NCBI GenBank assembly: GCA_046719465.1
Contig: JBDNCV010000091.1
Coordinates: 1 to 15,402 of the forward strand
Direction of reading: 5' to 3'
Source of the DNA: JANWYT01 sp046719465
Lineage (GTDB): Bacteria > Chloroflexota > Anaerolineae > Aggregatilineales > Phototrophicaceae
Length of the DNA: 15,402 nucleotides
The translations under genes were made by a program, and so were the position numbers. Of this stretch, positions 7,124 through 14,900 are shown in pieces. The notes under the pieces are model-generated. The model was not told the origin of the DNA. It did not search any database and saw only the letters and a program-made list of their open reading frames with translations. Every line of letters starts with the position of its first letter. Position 1 is the first letter of the stretch.

Positions 7124-7173
7124 GCTAATCTTGAATTTAGATTGACCGCAAGCAGAGAGATGTTTTGTGCATC

Positions 7174-7542
7174 ATGTCACACCCCTTCGACGCGCTCAAC
7201 GGCCATCAGTACCTCAGCCTGACCACGTATCGTAAAACTGGCCAGCCCGTGTCGACGCCTGTCTGGTTCGCGCGGGAGGGCGACACGCTCTACATCGTCA
7301 CACAGGCGGAAGCGGGCAAGGTGAAGCGCATCCGGAACAACCCGCAGGTGCAGCTCGCCCCGTGCGACGTGCGCGGCAACCTCAAGGGGCCGAGCTTCCC
7401 CGCGGTGGCGCAGATCCTGCCAGAGAGCGCCTTTCAAACGGCCGATCAAGCCCTCACGCGCAAGTATGGGTTGATCAAGCGGCTGTTTGACTTGTTCCAG
7501 CGGCGCTCGAAGCGCGCCTACCTTGCGATTCGAGCCGAATGA
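7174..7542 (+). CDS. PPOX-class, probably F420-dependent, oxidoreductase (Rv2061-like)
   Basis: This 122-residue split-barrel flavin/deazaflavin-binding protein resembles the PPOX-class F420-dependent family typified by Rv2061c. Landmarks are 'LSLTTYRKTGQPVSTPVWF' (14-32), 'LYIVTQAEAGKVKRIRNNPQV' (42-62), 'APCDVRGNLKGP' and a late 'RKYGLIKRLF' with the basic C-terminal tail. Such proteins bind reduced F420 (or FMN) and reduce small organic substrates; the physiological substrate is rarely known. The ATG at 7174 gives the expected 'HPFDALNGHQYLSL' N-terminus. A TTG at 7165 is closer to the purine run GAGAGA (7155-7160) and would add three residues, so the start is uncertain by that much. No strong promoter was found in the 50-bp gap, suggesting co-transcription with the membrane protein. 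The stop overlaps the start of the aminotransferase. Confidence 0.85.
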   Translation: MSHPFDALNGHQYLSLTTYRKTGQPVSTPVWFAREGDTLYIVTQAEAGKVKRIRNNPQVQLAPCDVRGNLKGPSFPAVAQILPESAFQTADQALTRKYGLIKRLFDLFQRRSKRAYLAIRAE

Positions 7543-8672
7543 TGCCCCTGCGCGACGATTTTTTGCTCGATCCGGCGGTGGCCTTCCTCAATCACGGGTC
7601 GTATGGCGCTGTGCCGCGCCCTGTGCTGGAGGCCTATCAGCGCTGGGAGCTGATGATCGAGCGCCAGCCGGTGGAGTTCTTCTATCGGCGCTTCCACAAC
7701 GCCATCGACGAAGCGCGCGCGGCGCTGGCGGCCTACGTCAACGCGCCGCTCGATACGCTGGCCTTTATGCCCAACGCCACCGTCGCGCTCAACATGATCG
7801 CGCGCACCCTCAAGCTCCACGCAGGCGATGAAGTCTTGACGACGGATCACGAGTACGGCGCGATGGACATCATGTGGCGCCACCTCACCGCTCAAGCCGG
7901 AGCCAGCTATCGCAGCGTGGCGCTGCCTGACCCCATCACCAGCGCTGAACAAGTCGTCCGCGCCATCGTCGACCAGTTCCAACCGCAGACGCGCGCCCTG
8001 TTCCTGTCGCACATCACGTCGCCCACGGCCATCATCCTGCCCATTGAGCCGATTCTCCAAGCGGCGCGGGCGCGCGGCATCCTCACCATCGTGGATGGGG
8101 CGCACGCGGTGGGGCAAATCCCGCTGGATATGCAGGCGCTGGGCGCGGATGTTTACACCAGCAACTGCCATAAGTGGTTGTGCGCCCCACGCACGGCGGC
8201 CTTTCTCTACATCCGCGCCGAAGCGCAGCCCCTGTTTGAGCCGCTCATCCTCAGTTGGGGGTTCATCCCCGAGAACAACTTTGCGCTGCAAAACGCATGG
8301 CTGGGGACGCTCAACGTGGCCGCCTATTTGACCGTGCCGGATGCTATCGCCTATCAACAGGCCAACGACTGGGACAGCGTGCGGGCGCGCTGCCATGCGC
8401 TGGCGCGGTCGGCCCGCGCGCGCCTGCTTGAGCGCTGCGGCACAGCGCCGCTCACGCCGGACGATGCGGCTTGGTATCAGCAGATGGTGGCGGTGGAGCT
8501 GCCGCGCGGCGGCGATTATGACACGCTCAACCGACGGCTGGCGCACGAGCATCAGGTTGAAGTCCCTGTAACGCGGCGCGGTGACCGTGCCTATGTGCGC
8601 GTGTCGGTGCAGGCTTACAACGACGAGCGCGACATCGACCGCCTGCTTGCCGCGCTTGCGCGGGCGCTCTAA
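7539..8672 (+). CDS. Class V aminotransferase / isopenicillin-N-epimerase-like PLP enzyme
   Basis: This 377-residue cytoplasmic fold-type I PLP enzyme belongs to the aminotransferase class V group, the branch often labelled isopenicillin N epimerase or cysteine desulfurase-like. It opens with 'FLNHGSYGAVPRPV', the typical N-terminal substrate-binding turn. The cofactor-ring aspartate is D186 in 'IVDGAHAVGQ', and the Schiff-base lysine is K212 in 'SNCHKWLCAP'. The overall length is usual for the family, so it looks intact. Activity could be transamination, racemisation or desulfuration; sequence alone does not decide. The ATGA overlap with the PPOX gene (7539-7542) implies translational coupling; a second ATG at 7542 would remove one residue. 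It ends 9 bp from the convergent dehydrogenase gene, with no hairpin between them. Confidence 0.9.
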   Translation: MMPLRDDFLLDPAVAFLNHGSYGAVPRPVLEAYQRWELMIERQPVEFFYRRFHNAIDEARAALAAYVNAPLDTLAFMPNATVALNMIARTLKLHAGDEVLTTDHEYGAMDIMWRHLTAQAGASYRSVALPDPITSAEQVVRAIVDQFQPQTRALFLSHITSPTAIILPIEPILQAARARGILTIVDGAHAVGQIPLDMQALGADVYTSNCHKWLCAPRTAAFLYIRAEAQPLFEPLILSWGFIPENNFALQNAWLGTLNVAAYLTVPDAIAYQQANDWDSVRARCHALARSARARLLERCGTAPLTPDDAAWYQQMVAVELPRGGDYDTLNRRLAHEHQVEVPVTRRGDRAYVRVSVQAYNDERDIDRLLAALARAL

Positions 8673-8681
8673 CCCTGCGCC

Positions 8682-9662
8682 TCACTCCATCGGGTATTCG
8701 ACCCCCCATTCTTCGCGCATCGCGTCCATGATGCGCATCAGCGCGAGCGAGTCGTCCAGCGGCATCTTGGGGCTTTCTTTGAGGCCGGCCTTCAAACAGC
8801 GGTGAACTTCCTCGACCTCGTAGCGGTAGAAGTTTTCCTCAGGGAAGGTGACGACTTGATCTTCCTCGTTGGGGCGGATGAGGGTCACCTTGCGCGAGGC
8901 GTGGATGGGGTCAGCAAAGCGGATCAAGCCCTTATCGCCGACCAGCGTGCCTTCCCGCGTCCCACGCACGCGCATACTGAAGCTGAGCTGGGCGGTCTTG
9001 CCGCTTTCATAGGCGAACATGGCGGCCACATGCTCATCGACGCCCGTATCGCCCAAGAAGGCGATGCTGTAAACGTCATCCGGCACGCCCAGCCAATAGT
9101 GGGTAAACGAAATCGGGTAGATGCCGAGGTCGAGCAGCGCGCCGCCCCCCAGCTCTGGGTTGAAGAAGCGGTTGGTCGGGTCAAACTCGAACTGCACGCT
9201 CAGGTCAGCAAAGACCTGCTGAATCTCGCCGATGAGGCCTGCATCCACCCATTGGCGCGCCTGCACAAAGTGCGGGTTGTAGCGCATCCACATTGCCTCC
9301 ATCAGGAACAGGCCGCGCTCGCGCGCCATGTCGATGCATTCCTCGGCTTGGCGCGCGTTGATGGTGAAGGCCTTCTCGTTCAGCACGTGCTTGTTCTGGT
9401 TGAGCGCCATCAGCACGTTGTCGTAGTGGTGGCTGTGCGGCGTGGCCACGTAGACGATGTCGACCTCGGGGTCGGCGCAGAGCGCTTCGTAGCTGTCATA
9501 GGCGCGGGGGATGTTGAACTTAGCGGCGAAGGCATCCGCCGTCTCCTGACTGCGCGATCCCACCGCCACCACCTCGCCATCAGCCGTCTTTTGAATAGCA
9601 TCAGCCAGCGCATGGGCAATTTTGCCGGTGCTGATGATACCCCAGCGGAATTTTTCAGCCAT
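8682..9662 (-). CDS. Gfo/Idh/MocA oxidoreductase, dimeric dihydrodiol dehydrogenase-like
   Basis: This 326-residue NAD(P)-dependent oxidoreductase differs from the Gfo/Idh protein at 787-1998 and fits the dihydrodiol dehydrogenase / xylose dehydrogenase branch. The nucleotide-binding site is 'WGIISTGKIAHAL' (7-19). The usual EKP becomes 'NEKAFTIN' (95-102), with K97 as the expected catalytic lysine. 'GGGALLDLGIYPI' (172-184) supplies D178 and Y182, matching the Asp and Tyr of the active site in that branch. The start at 9662 is fixed by an in-frame TGA three codons upstream. The nearest Shine-Dalgarno-like AAGGA is rather far (about 15 nt). The substrate is probably a sugar or polyol. It is convergent with the aminotransferase and divergent from the DUF3467 operon, sharing a compact promoter region with it. 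Confidence 0.92.
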   Translation of the reverse strand: MAEKFRWGIISTGKIAHALADAIQKTADGEVVAVGSRSQETADAFAAKFNIPRAYDSYEALCADPEVDIVYVATPHSHHYDNVLMALNQNKHVLNEKAFTINARQAEECIDMARERGLFLMEAMWMRYNPHFVQARQWVDAGLIGEIQQVFADLSVQFEFDPTNRFFNPELGGGALLDLGIYPISFTHYWLGVPDDVYSIAFLGDTGVDEHVAAMFAYESGKTAQLSFSMRVRGTREGTLVGDKGLIRFADPIHASRKVTLIRPNEEDQVVTFPEENFYRYEVEEVHRCLKAGLKESPKMPLDDSLALMRIMDAMREEWGVEYPME

Positions 9663-9700
9663 GTGTGATCACTCATTTCCTTGTGTTCGACAGTAGGCCG

Positions 9701-9730
9701 AGTATAGCCAACTTCGCCCCGTTTCCCCAA
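9701..9730 (-). promoter_or_regulatory. Candidate promoter of the minus-strand dehydrogenase
   Basis: Read on the minus strand, TTGGGG (9730-9725) and TATACT (9706-9701) are spaced by 18 bp. Transcription would start near 9694, about 30 nt before the start codon. The -35 lies within a palindrome described separately. Confidence 0.5.
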
Positions 9731-9745
9731 TATGCCCCATTGGGG
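9725..9745. promoter_or_regulatory. Palindrome between divergent promoters, possible shared operator
   Basis: CCCCAAT (9725-9731) and ATTGGGG (9739-9745) form a perfect 7-bp inverted repeat with a 7-bp centre that holds another CCCCA-like half (9735-9739). It covers the -35 of the minus-strand dehydrogenase promoter and sits 24 bp before the -10 of the DUF3467 operon, so one bound regulator could control both directions. Confidence 0.4.
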
Positions 9746-9769
9746 ATGAGGCCTTTTCCACGGGCGCGG

Positions 9770-9775
9770 TATAAT
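9770..9775 (+). promoter_or_regulatory. -10 element of the DUF3467-translin operon
   Basis: A perfect TATAAT lies 32 bp before the start codon at 9808. No convincing -35 is visible at 16-18 bp; an activator or the nearby palindrome may compensate. Confidence 0.5.
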
Positions 9776-9807
9776 GAATCAGAACTCACCAGCAGAAAGA
9801 AACCACC

Positions 9808-10149
9808 ATGCAGCCGCCGAACCCCACCCGCCAGCTCAAGGTTGAAGCTGACCCCGCGCTGCGCGCCAACTACGCCAACACCGCCGTGATCAGCAACACC
9901 GCGCAGGAAGTTGTGTTCGACTTCATCCAGATCGTGCCGAGCGACCCGCGCGCCCGCATCGTCGACCGCGTTGTGATGACCCCGGCGCACGCCAAGATGT
10001 TCCTGCAAGCCTTAGCGGAAAATCTCGCACGGCATGAGGCCAAGCATGGCCCAATCCAGTTGCCGCCGCGCCCCCCATCGCTGGCCGATCAACTGTTCAG
10101 CGCTGTCTCGCCGCCTGACACTCCCACGGAGCCGCCTGCCCATGAGTGA
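9808..10149 (+). CDS. DUF3467-family protein
   Basis: This 113-residue protein matches the DUF3467 pattern: an Asp-containing start to the domain ('ADPALRANYANTAVISNT', 14-31), then 'EVVFDFIQIVPSDPRARIVDRVVMTP' as paired strands and 'HAKMFLQALAENLARHEAKHG' as a helix. Members are small, widespread and of unknown biochemical function, found with an immunoglobulin-like or PilZ-like strand layout; this protein adds a Pro-rich tail (about 84-113) that is probably disordered. The only ribosome-binding candidate is a weak AGAAAG. A perfect -10 lies 32 bp upstream. Its 3' end overlaps the start of the translin-family gene by 8 bp, so the two products are likely made together and may work together. 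Confidence 0.8.
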   Translation: MQPPNPTRQLKVEADPALRANYANTAVISNTAQEVVFDFIQIVPSDPRARIVDRVVMTPAHAKMFLQALAENLARHEAKHGPIQLPPRPPSLADQLFSAVSPPDTPTEPPAHE

Positions 10150-10786
10150 CGCCTTGACGGTCATCGCGGAACGCATCCGCGCGGAACTGACCGAGAAGAA
10201 CCAAGCCCGCGACCTTGCGCTGGCGCAATCCCGTGAGCTGATCCGCCACTGTGCCGAGGCGATCCGCGCCGTCCACCGCCGCGATTGGGCCGAGGCCGAC
10301 CGCAAGCTGGCGCTCGTTGATCAGCATGCTGCCGCGCTTCGCCGCACGACGCAGCCTTACCCAGAGCTGTTCTACAGCGGTTACACACAGGACGCGCTTA
10401 AAGAACGGGTGGAGGCGCACCTCACCAGCGCCATCGTCCGCGGCCAGCCGCTGCCAGATGCTGAAGCGCTGGGCGTGGAGGGGGCGGCCTACCTCAACGG
10501 CCTCTCTGAAGCTGCCACCGAGCTGCGCCGCTTCATCCTCGACATCATGCGGCGCGAGCAAGCCCACAGCGCCGAGGCCGAGCGCTTGCTCGACATGATG
10601 GACAGCATCTACGATCTGATGGTGACGTTTGACTTTCCCGACGCGCTCACCGGGGGGCTGCGCCGCCAGACGGACGTGCTGCGCGGCGTGCTAGAACGTA
10701 CCCGCGGCGATCTCACCCTGAGCCTGCGCCAGCAGCAGCTCTACGACGCGCTGCAAGCGCATCAACCGCCCGACACCTCTGGCTGA
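10142..10786 (+). CDS. Prokaryotic translin-family (Trax/C3PO-like) protein
   Basis: This 214-residue all-helical protein resembles the archaeal and bacterial translin family. In eukaryotes translin and TRAX form the C3PO ribonuclease; archaeal relatives form octamers and can act on RNA. Visible landmarks are 'SRELIRHCAEAIRAVHRRDW' (30-49), 'YPELFYSGYTQDALKE' (73-88), 'LGVEGAAYLNGLSEAATELRR' (110-130), and 'FDFPDALTGGLRRQTDVL' with 'ERTRGDL' (163-191). E123 and E127 lie in the helix that carries catalytic acids in TRAX, so nuclease activity is possible but not proven. Database records often mislabel this family as haloacid dehalogenase, but no HAD motif is present. In-frame codons extend back to 10034, inside the DUF3467 gene. 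The ATG at 10142 is preferred because it overlaps the DUF3467 stop by 8 bp and begins the conserved part. Confidence 0.85.
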   Translation: MSDALTVIAERIRAELTEKNQARDLALAQSRELIRHCAEAIRAVHRRDWAEADRKLALVDQHAAALRRTTQPYPELFYSGYTQDALKERVEAHLTSAIVRGQPLPDAEALGVEGAAYLNGLSEAATELRRFILDIMRREQAHSAEAERLLDMMDSIYDLMVTFDFPDALTGGLRRQTDVLRGVLERTRGDLTLSLRQQQLYDALQAHQPPDTSG

Positions 10787-10814
10787 TATGTCAACCACCG
10801 TAACCCCCATCCCG

Positions 10815-10823
10815 TGTTATGCT
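10815..10823 (+). promoter_or_regulatory. Candidate extended -10 directly before the SH3 protein gene
   Basis: TGTTATGCT has a TGn extension followed by TATGCT (10818-10823). It ends 6 bp before the ATG at 10830, where transcription would begin almost at the start codon. There is no clear -35. Confidence 0.3.
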
Positions 10824-10829
10824 AGGGGT

Positions 10830-11276
10830 ATGATACGCCGGTTGATTTACTCTCTCGTCCTTTGCTGCGCGGCCTGTACGCTGGCGGCCCAGCGCCCTAT
10901 AACGGAAGAGCCGCCTGCTGCCGTGGTTGCCTCGGTGGAAGTCACGCTCGCGCCGCCGGTGCTCGTGCCGACGGCCACGCTCACGCCGACGGCCATCAGC
11001 AGCGCGCGCTGCCCCAACGCGCCCCCCTCGCAGTTGATCGTCCACGAGCGCGGGCGGGTCACTCGGAACAACCAGCGCCTCAACCTGCGCGAAGGCCCGG
11101 GGACGGAGTATCGGGTGTTGACGCTGCTGGATGAAGGTCAGATCTTCTTTGTGGTGGGTGGCCCAGCGTGCAGTGGGAACTTCACGTGGTTTCAGGTGCG
11201 GGCACGCGGGCGCACGGGCTGGATCGCGGAGGGGGACGCCACCCAATACTACGCCGAGCCATACCTTACCGGTTGA
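10830..11276 (+). CDS. Secreted or lipid-anchored bacterial SH3-domain protein
   Basis: This 148-residue exported protein has a signal sequence 'MIRRLIYSLVLCCAAC' (1-16), a Thr/Pro-rich linker 'VPTATLTPTAI' (46-56) and a bacterial SH3 domain (about 61-136). The domain signature is 'RLNLREGPGTEYRVL' (83-97) and 'FQVRARGRTGWIAEGD' (121-136). Cys61 and Cys114 flank the domain and probably form a disulfide, a pattern I recall in SH3 proteins of Chloroflexota. Cys16 could be lipidated, but the residue at -3 is Cys rather than Leu, so the lipobox is poor. The ATG at 10830 is preferred over 10788 because the earlier start would put 14 polar residues before the signal peptide. Such domains usually bind peptidoglycan or other envelope ligands; no catalytic domain is attached. 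It follows the translin gene by 43 bp, but its function looks unrelated. Confidence 0.8.
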   Translation: MIRRLIYSLVLCCAACTLAAQRPITEEPPAAVVASVEVTLAPPVLVPTATLTPTAISSARCPNAPPSQLIVHERGRVTRNNQRLNLREGPGTEYRVLTLLDEGQIFFVVGGPACSGNFTWFQVRARGRTGWIAEGDATQYYAEPYLTG

Positions 11277-11300
11277 CGCATGCACAGGCTGCGCTACAAT
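11273..11300 (+). promoter_or_regulatory. tRNA-Leu promoter
   Basis: TTGACG (11273-11278) and TACAAT (11295-11300), spaced by 16 bp, form the best promoter match in the window. It overlaps the SH3 gene's stop codon (11274-11276) and ends 10 bp before the first base of the mature tRNA. Confidence 0.75.
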
Positions 11301-11310
11301 GTCGCATAGA

Positions 11311-11392
11311 GGGGCGGTGGTGAAATGGCAGCCACAGGAGTCTTAAAAACTCCCGCCTAACAAGCGTGTGGGTTCGAGTCCCACCCGCCTCA
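11311..11392 (+). tRNA. tRNA-Leu (anticodon UAA)
   Basis: This 82-nt class II tRNA folds fully. The acceptor stem is GGGGCGG (11311-11317) with CCGCCTC (11385-11391), including one G-T pair at 2-71. The D arm is GTG/CAC. The anticodon arm is GGAGT/ACTCC around loop CTTAAAA, with anticodon TAA at 11344-11346. The long variable arm has a CGC/GCG stem, and the T arm is GTGGG/CCCAC around TTCGAGT. The discriminator base is A and CCA is not encoded. It decodes UUA/UUG leucine codons. Its 3' end points toward the AT-richer minus-strand genes, and tRNA 3' ends are common integration sites. Confidence 0.97.
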
Positions 11393-11412
11393 TACACAAA
11401 CATAGGGCAGCA

Positions 11413-11446
11413 AACGTATCTGCCAGCGTCAGCAGGCAGATACGTT
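11413..11446. terminator. Probable bidirectional terminator between tRNA-Leu and the acetyltransferase gene
   Basis: AACGTATCTGCC (11413-11424) and GGCAGATACGTT (11435-11446) form a perfect 12-bp inverted repeat with a 10-nt loop. It lies between two convergent transcripts, 20 bp after the tRNA and about 100 bp beyond the acetyltransferase stop. The T-tracts on either side are short (TTG on the plus side, TTTG on the minus side), so the call rests on the stem and position. Confidence 0.65.
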
Positions 11447-11542
11447 GTCGTCTGCCAGAATTGAGCACGTGTTGGCCACACAACGATGAAGCTAAAAGCC
11501 ATCTCGGGAAAGCGTGTTTGCTCCACGTCGGGTGGGTGTGCG

Positions 11543-11992
11543 CTAGCGAGTCAGAGGGTCGCTTATCTCATAAATCCAAACGTTGAGGCGTCGATGCTTG
11601 CCAGCTTCAACGCCGCTGAGCTTGAACCCGACTGCCGCGTAAAACACATTCGCGGCCAGCTCTTCTGGGCACTTGAGCAAAATCTTTTGCATTTGCAAGT
11701 GTCGGCCTTCAACCAACAAGGTGTCAATCAAGAGCCGTCCTACTTTCTCTCGCCGACGCTCACGAGCTACGGCAATGTGATACAGCGTCGTTTGCTTATC
11801 AAGACGATGATGGTAATGTACCGCCCCAATCAGATTATTCGCTTCTTCTGCCAGAATGACCTCTTGCAGGTCAATCGATTTCACGAGGGAGGGCCTCAAA
11901 ACAAACCCTAATTCACGTGAATGTTGGCTGTAAAGGTGTTTGATTCTATCAACATCTGATAAGGTCGCTTTCCGCAAGTTCATATCAGCCAC
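11543..11992 (-). CDS. GNAT-family N-acetyltransferase
   Basis: This GCN5-related N-acetyltransferase of 149 residues transfers an acetyl group from acetyl-CoA to an unknown amine. The acetyl-CoA loop is in 'IAVARERRREKVGRLLID', a degenerate form of R/Q-x-x-G-x-G/A with Glu-Lys in place of the first Gly. It follows the strand 'NLIGAVHYHHR', and 'ANVFYAAVGFKLSG' is the usual C-terminal 'A..FY...GF' motif. The N-terminal 'HSRELGFVLRPSL' is a mark of a GNAT subfamily I associate with accessory loci. The start is GTG at 11992 (overlapping the ATPase stop by 8 bp) or ATG at 11983 (one base after that stop); either implies translational coupling to the ATPase gene. Codon use is more AT-rich than in the genes left of the tRNA. 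It might modify the ATPase, a tRNA or another target; no antitoxin-like partner is seen next to it. Confidence 0.85.
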   Translation of the reverse strand: MADMNLRKATLSDVDRIKHLYSQHSRELGFVLRPSLVKSIDLQEVILAEEANNLIGAVHYHHRLDKQTTLYHIAVARERRREKVGRLLIDTLLVEGRHLQMQKILLKCPEELAANVFYAAVGFKLSGVEAGKHRRLNVWIYEISDPLTR

Positions 11993-14900
11993 TGTTGTCG
12001 ATTAACCGAACTTGTAACTTGACACGTGCTTTTTCATACAAGCCCCGCAAAGCCTGCCAAAATACCTCTTTGTTGCTGAAAGCTTCACGCAAAGCGACAA
12101 AGTCGGGGTCGGGCATACTCTGAATGCTGTTCATCAATTCCTTCTCTAAAGGTGTTAGCTCAACTGTCTGCAGCTGCTGATCGACATGATGTGCAGCTTT
12201 AAGCCACTGATGAGCAGAGTCACGCAGTGAAGCCCATTTACGCAAGGCAGTTTCAACGGCGCTTACGTCGTATAGGCCCAGCGCATGTGCAATTTGTTCG
12301 GACACTGATTTAAGACCACCGACAAGCGCTTCAGATTCTGCGAGCAGCTGCTGTGCCTCGGCTTGGAGAGTATCTCGCTGGCTAGGTGTCAAATCATGGA
12401 GGCGACTCTGACTGGTGCTCAAGCGCTGACGAGCATCCTCAACTTTGCGAATTTGCACGGTTTGCTGTTCCCCGATGATCCTGCGCACGTTGCGTGCCAC
12501 CTCAGCATAGCTGCTTTCTTCGTCATTCTCATGGAATCGCACGTCGCGCCAATTCGCTAAAGTCAGTTGGTAGCTATTGAGGAGCTGCTTCATTTTGTCT
12601 TGAAAGTGGTTGAATTGATCACGTTGTGTCGCTTGTAAACTGCGCACTTTTTGGAGCAGAGCTTCCATCCGTTCTTCGTATTGCAAATAGGCGTTCAGAG
12701 CGTTCAATTTGCGCTGCTGACTGCTGATTCCCCCTCGAATGTCAATCGAAAGATCATTAAACAGCGTTCGCAGATCGTCATAATCAGCCCCTGTTTTGTT
12801 CTTGACCAAAGCCATGAACTGCTGGCCATTGTTCACAAGAGCCTGCCAACGTCCATAATCTTGATGCATGCCCTCGGCACGTTGGCGCTCGCGCTCGGCC
12901 TCCGGTTTGGAACGTTTGAGCTGCTCCAGTTTGCTGGCTTGTGCAGCCAACTCTTCGTAATTAGTCGGTGACTCCTGCAGATGTTGGTCTATCTCATCAA
13001 TTTGAGTTTGGCGCGCCTTCAAATGATTTTGACTGCGCTCCAGCTCTTGTAGCAATGCTGTCCGCAAGACATTCACTTGATCGGCATACTCGACCTCTAC
13101 CGGCAGTGGCTTCTGTAAAGCGGCAAGGTAGGCCGACGGAAGGAGCGCAACCCGCGTTCCTTGTAACGAATTCGAGAGCGTCTTACGTTGATCTTCAACC
13201 CAAGCCTCTATATCTTTGCGCATTTTTTGCAAAGCCATAGAAAAACGCGTAACTAGCTTATCGTCTGGATTCCCTTGCTCATTGAGGGTCTTGAGTGTTG
13301 GCCTGAGCTTCTCGAATTGTGTGATGTAGTTTTGCAACAGGGAAGAACTCCCGAAAGTATCTTCAAGCGTTTTGAGGTCTCTTTCTAGGCGTCTGAAGTG
13401 TTGGCGCAGCTCATCTAAGTCGAAGGTTTCAGCAACCACCTCCACCAGCCAATCCCCTTTAACTTCGGCAAGGCCACGAGCTTGCAGCAGTTCGAGAAGC
13501 TTATCGAACTCTTCCTTCAGATAACCGAGATTGGCGGCTTCTCGCCATGCTTTGGCGAGATTCAGCTGGTGGATGGTGTAAGTGCGGCTGCGACCCTGCT
13601 GTTGACTCGTGTGCTCGGATTGCCGTAACCATTGCATCAGCGTTTGTTCCATTGGATGCAACATGAAACGGACGCTGCCCGCACCGCCACCTCGAGCATA
13701 CTCTCTCACCTGCTCGATTAGTATCCCTTCAAACGAACGCATAAAGCTGTCGAGGCCGGTATTGGTTAGGGTAAATAGCTCGGCAATTTTTTCTTTGGTG
13801 TTTTCAACTTCTAGTTCGCCAATCCGTTGCGCGAACGATTCGAGTTTCCCGAGGGCATTGATGTACTTCATGATCGAGCTTTGCCAGTTGTCAACAGTAA
13901 TGAGGGGGTCATAGTCAGGATAGCGGGCCTCGAGCAGCAAGCCCACCACCTCCTCAGTCGAGCGGTACTGGTAGATATTCGGGTTGAATAAAAGCTTGTG
14001 CATGGCATCCATAAGCCCCGGCTGGAAGCCACGGGTTATGACAGATTCATCTGACTTGGGGATGACACCCTCCGCGCGTTTTTCCTCGATGAGCGCATAA
14101 ATAGCCCCTAACACAACAGGCGAAAGCTCATAGGGTGACCACACATCTTGAAGCCACTGCTGCACGTTTTGGGGAATGTAGCTTAGTTGGTGATAGTACA
14201 AATTCAATTCGAATCGTGCTGTGTGTGCGCTTGACTCTGCTAATCTCCCCGGCTCCTGCCGATACGGGGGTTCTGGCAGAACAAACTGGTACTCGATGCA
14301 AATATCCCCGTCAATGCCCGTATCCTTGACCGGCTCATCACCCCATAAGAGCCTCACCTGTACTCGGCGGCTGGGGTACTTTGATCGAATGCTTTCAAAG
14401 GTGCCGCGGAACGTCAAACTGCGATTGGCAACATAATTGCGTTCTCGTTCAGCTTCCAACTTCCAGCGGTTGGCTGAAAATACCTTTTCCCGCAGAAGTT
14501 TGATAAATGCAGTCTCGAAGCGTTCTCGCGTGATGTCGGCTCGTTCGCTAAAACCCAAGCGAAACTCACGGATGATCGAGGGCAGCCAGCTCGTTTGTTC
14601 GCGCACTTGTGCCAACCCGCTGAGGCGCACTGCGCCTTCGTCGATGAGGCCGGCTTGTACCAAATCACCGATAGCTCGGCGCATTAATTCACTCAGGGGT
14701 TGATCAAGCCGATAACGCTTTTGAATCTCGAGGGTCACGCCTTTCGTTGGAAAGGCCGCGGCCAACTTCACCGCATCGGCGTAGCGAGCCGGGTTCTCGC
14801 GCACAAACGGGCTTTCTAGCGCGCGGCGCAGCACCTTGCGCAGCTTGTCGTCACCCGCAAAGCTGATCACTTGTTCGTCGAGAAAGTCCGTCATTAAATC

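Noticed and set aside
8802..9668. Plus-strand open frame of 288 codons across the minus-strand dehydrogenase
   Set aside because: The minus-strand product has a full set of Gfo/Idh motifs; the plus-strand product has none and no ribosome-binding site.
9665..9672. Perfect palindrome GTGATCAC just before the minus-strand dehydrogenase start
   Set aside because: It resembles CRP half-sites but lacks the 6-bp spacing of TGTGA-N6-TCACA; an 8-bp palindrome is easily met by chance.
10142..10786. Haloacid dehalogenase label often attached to this family
   Set aside because: No HAD DxDx(T/V) motif is present; the helical pattern and conserved C-terminal 'RRQTD...ERTRGDL' fit translin.
13609..13914. 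Small plus-strand open frames inside the giant ATPase gene
   Set aside because: They lie opposite a continuous 1138-codon minus-strand frame, lack ribosome-binding sites and show no family features.
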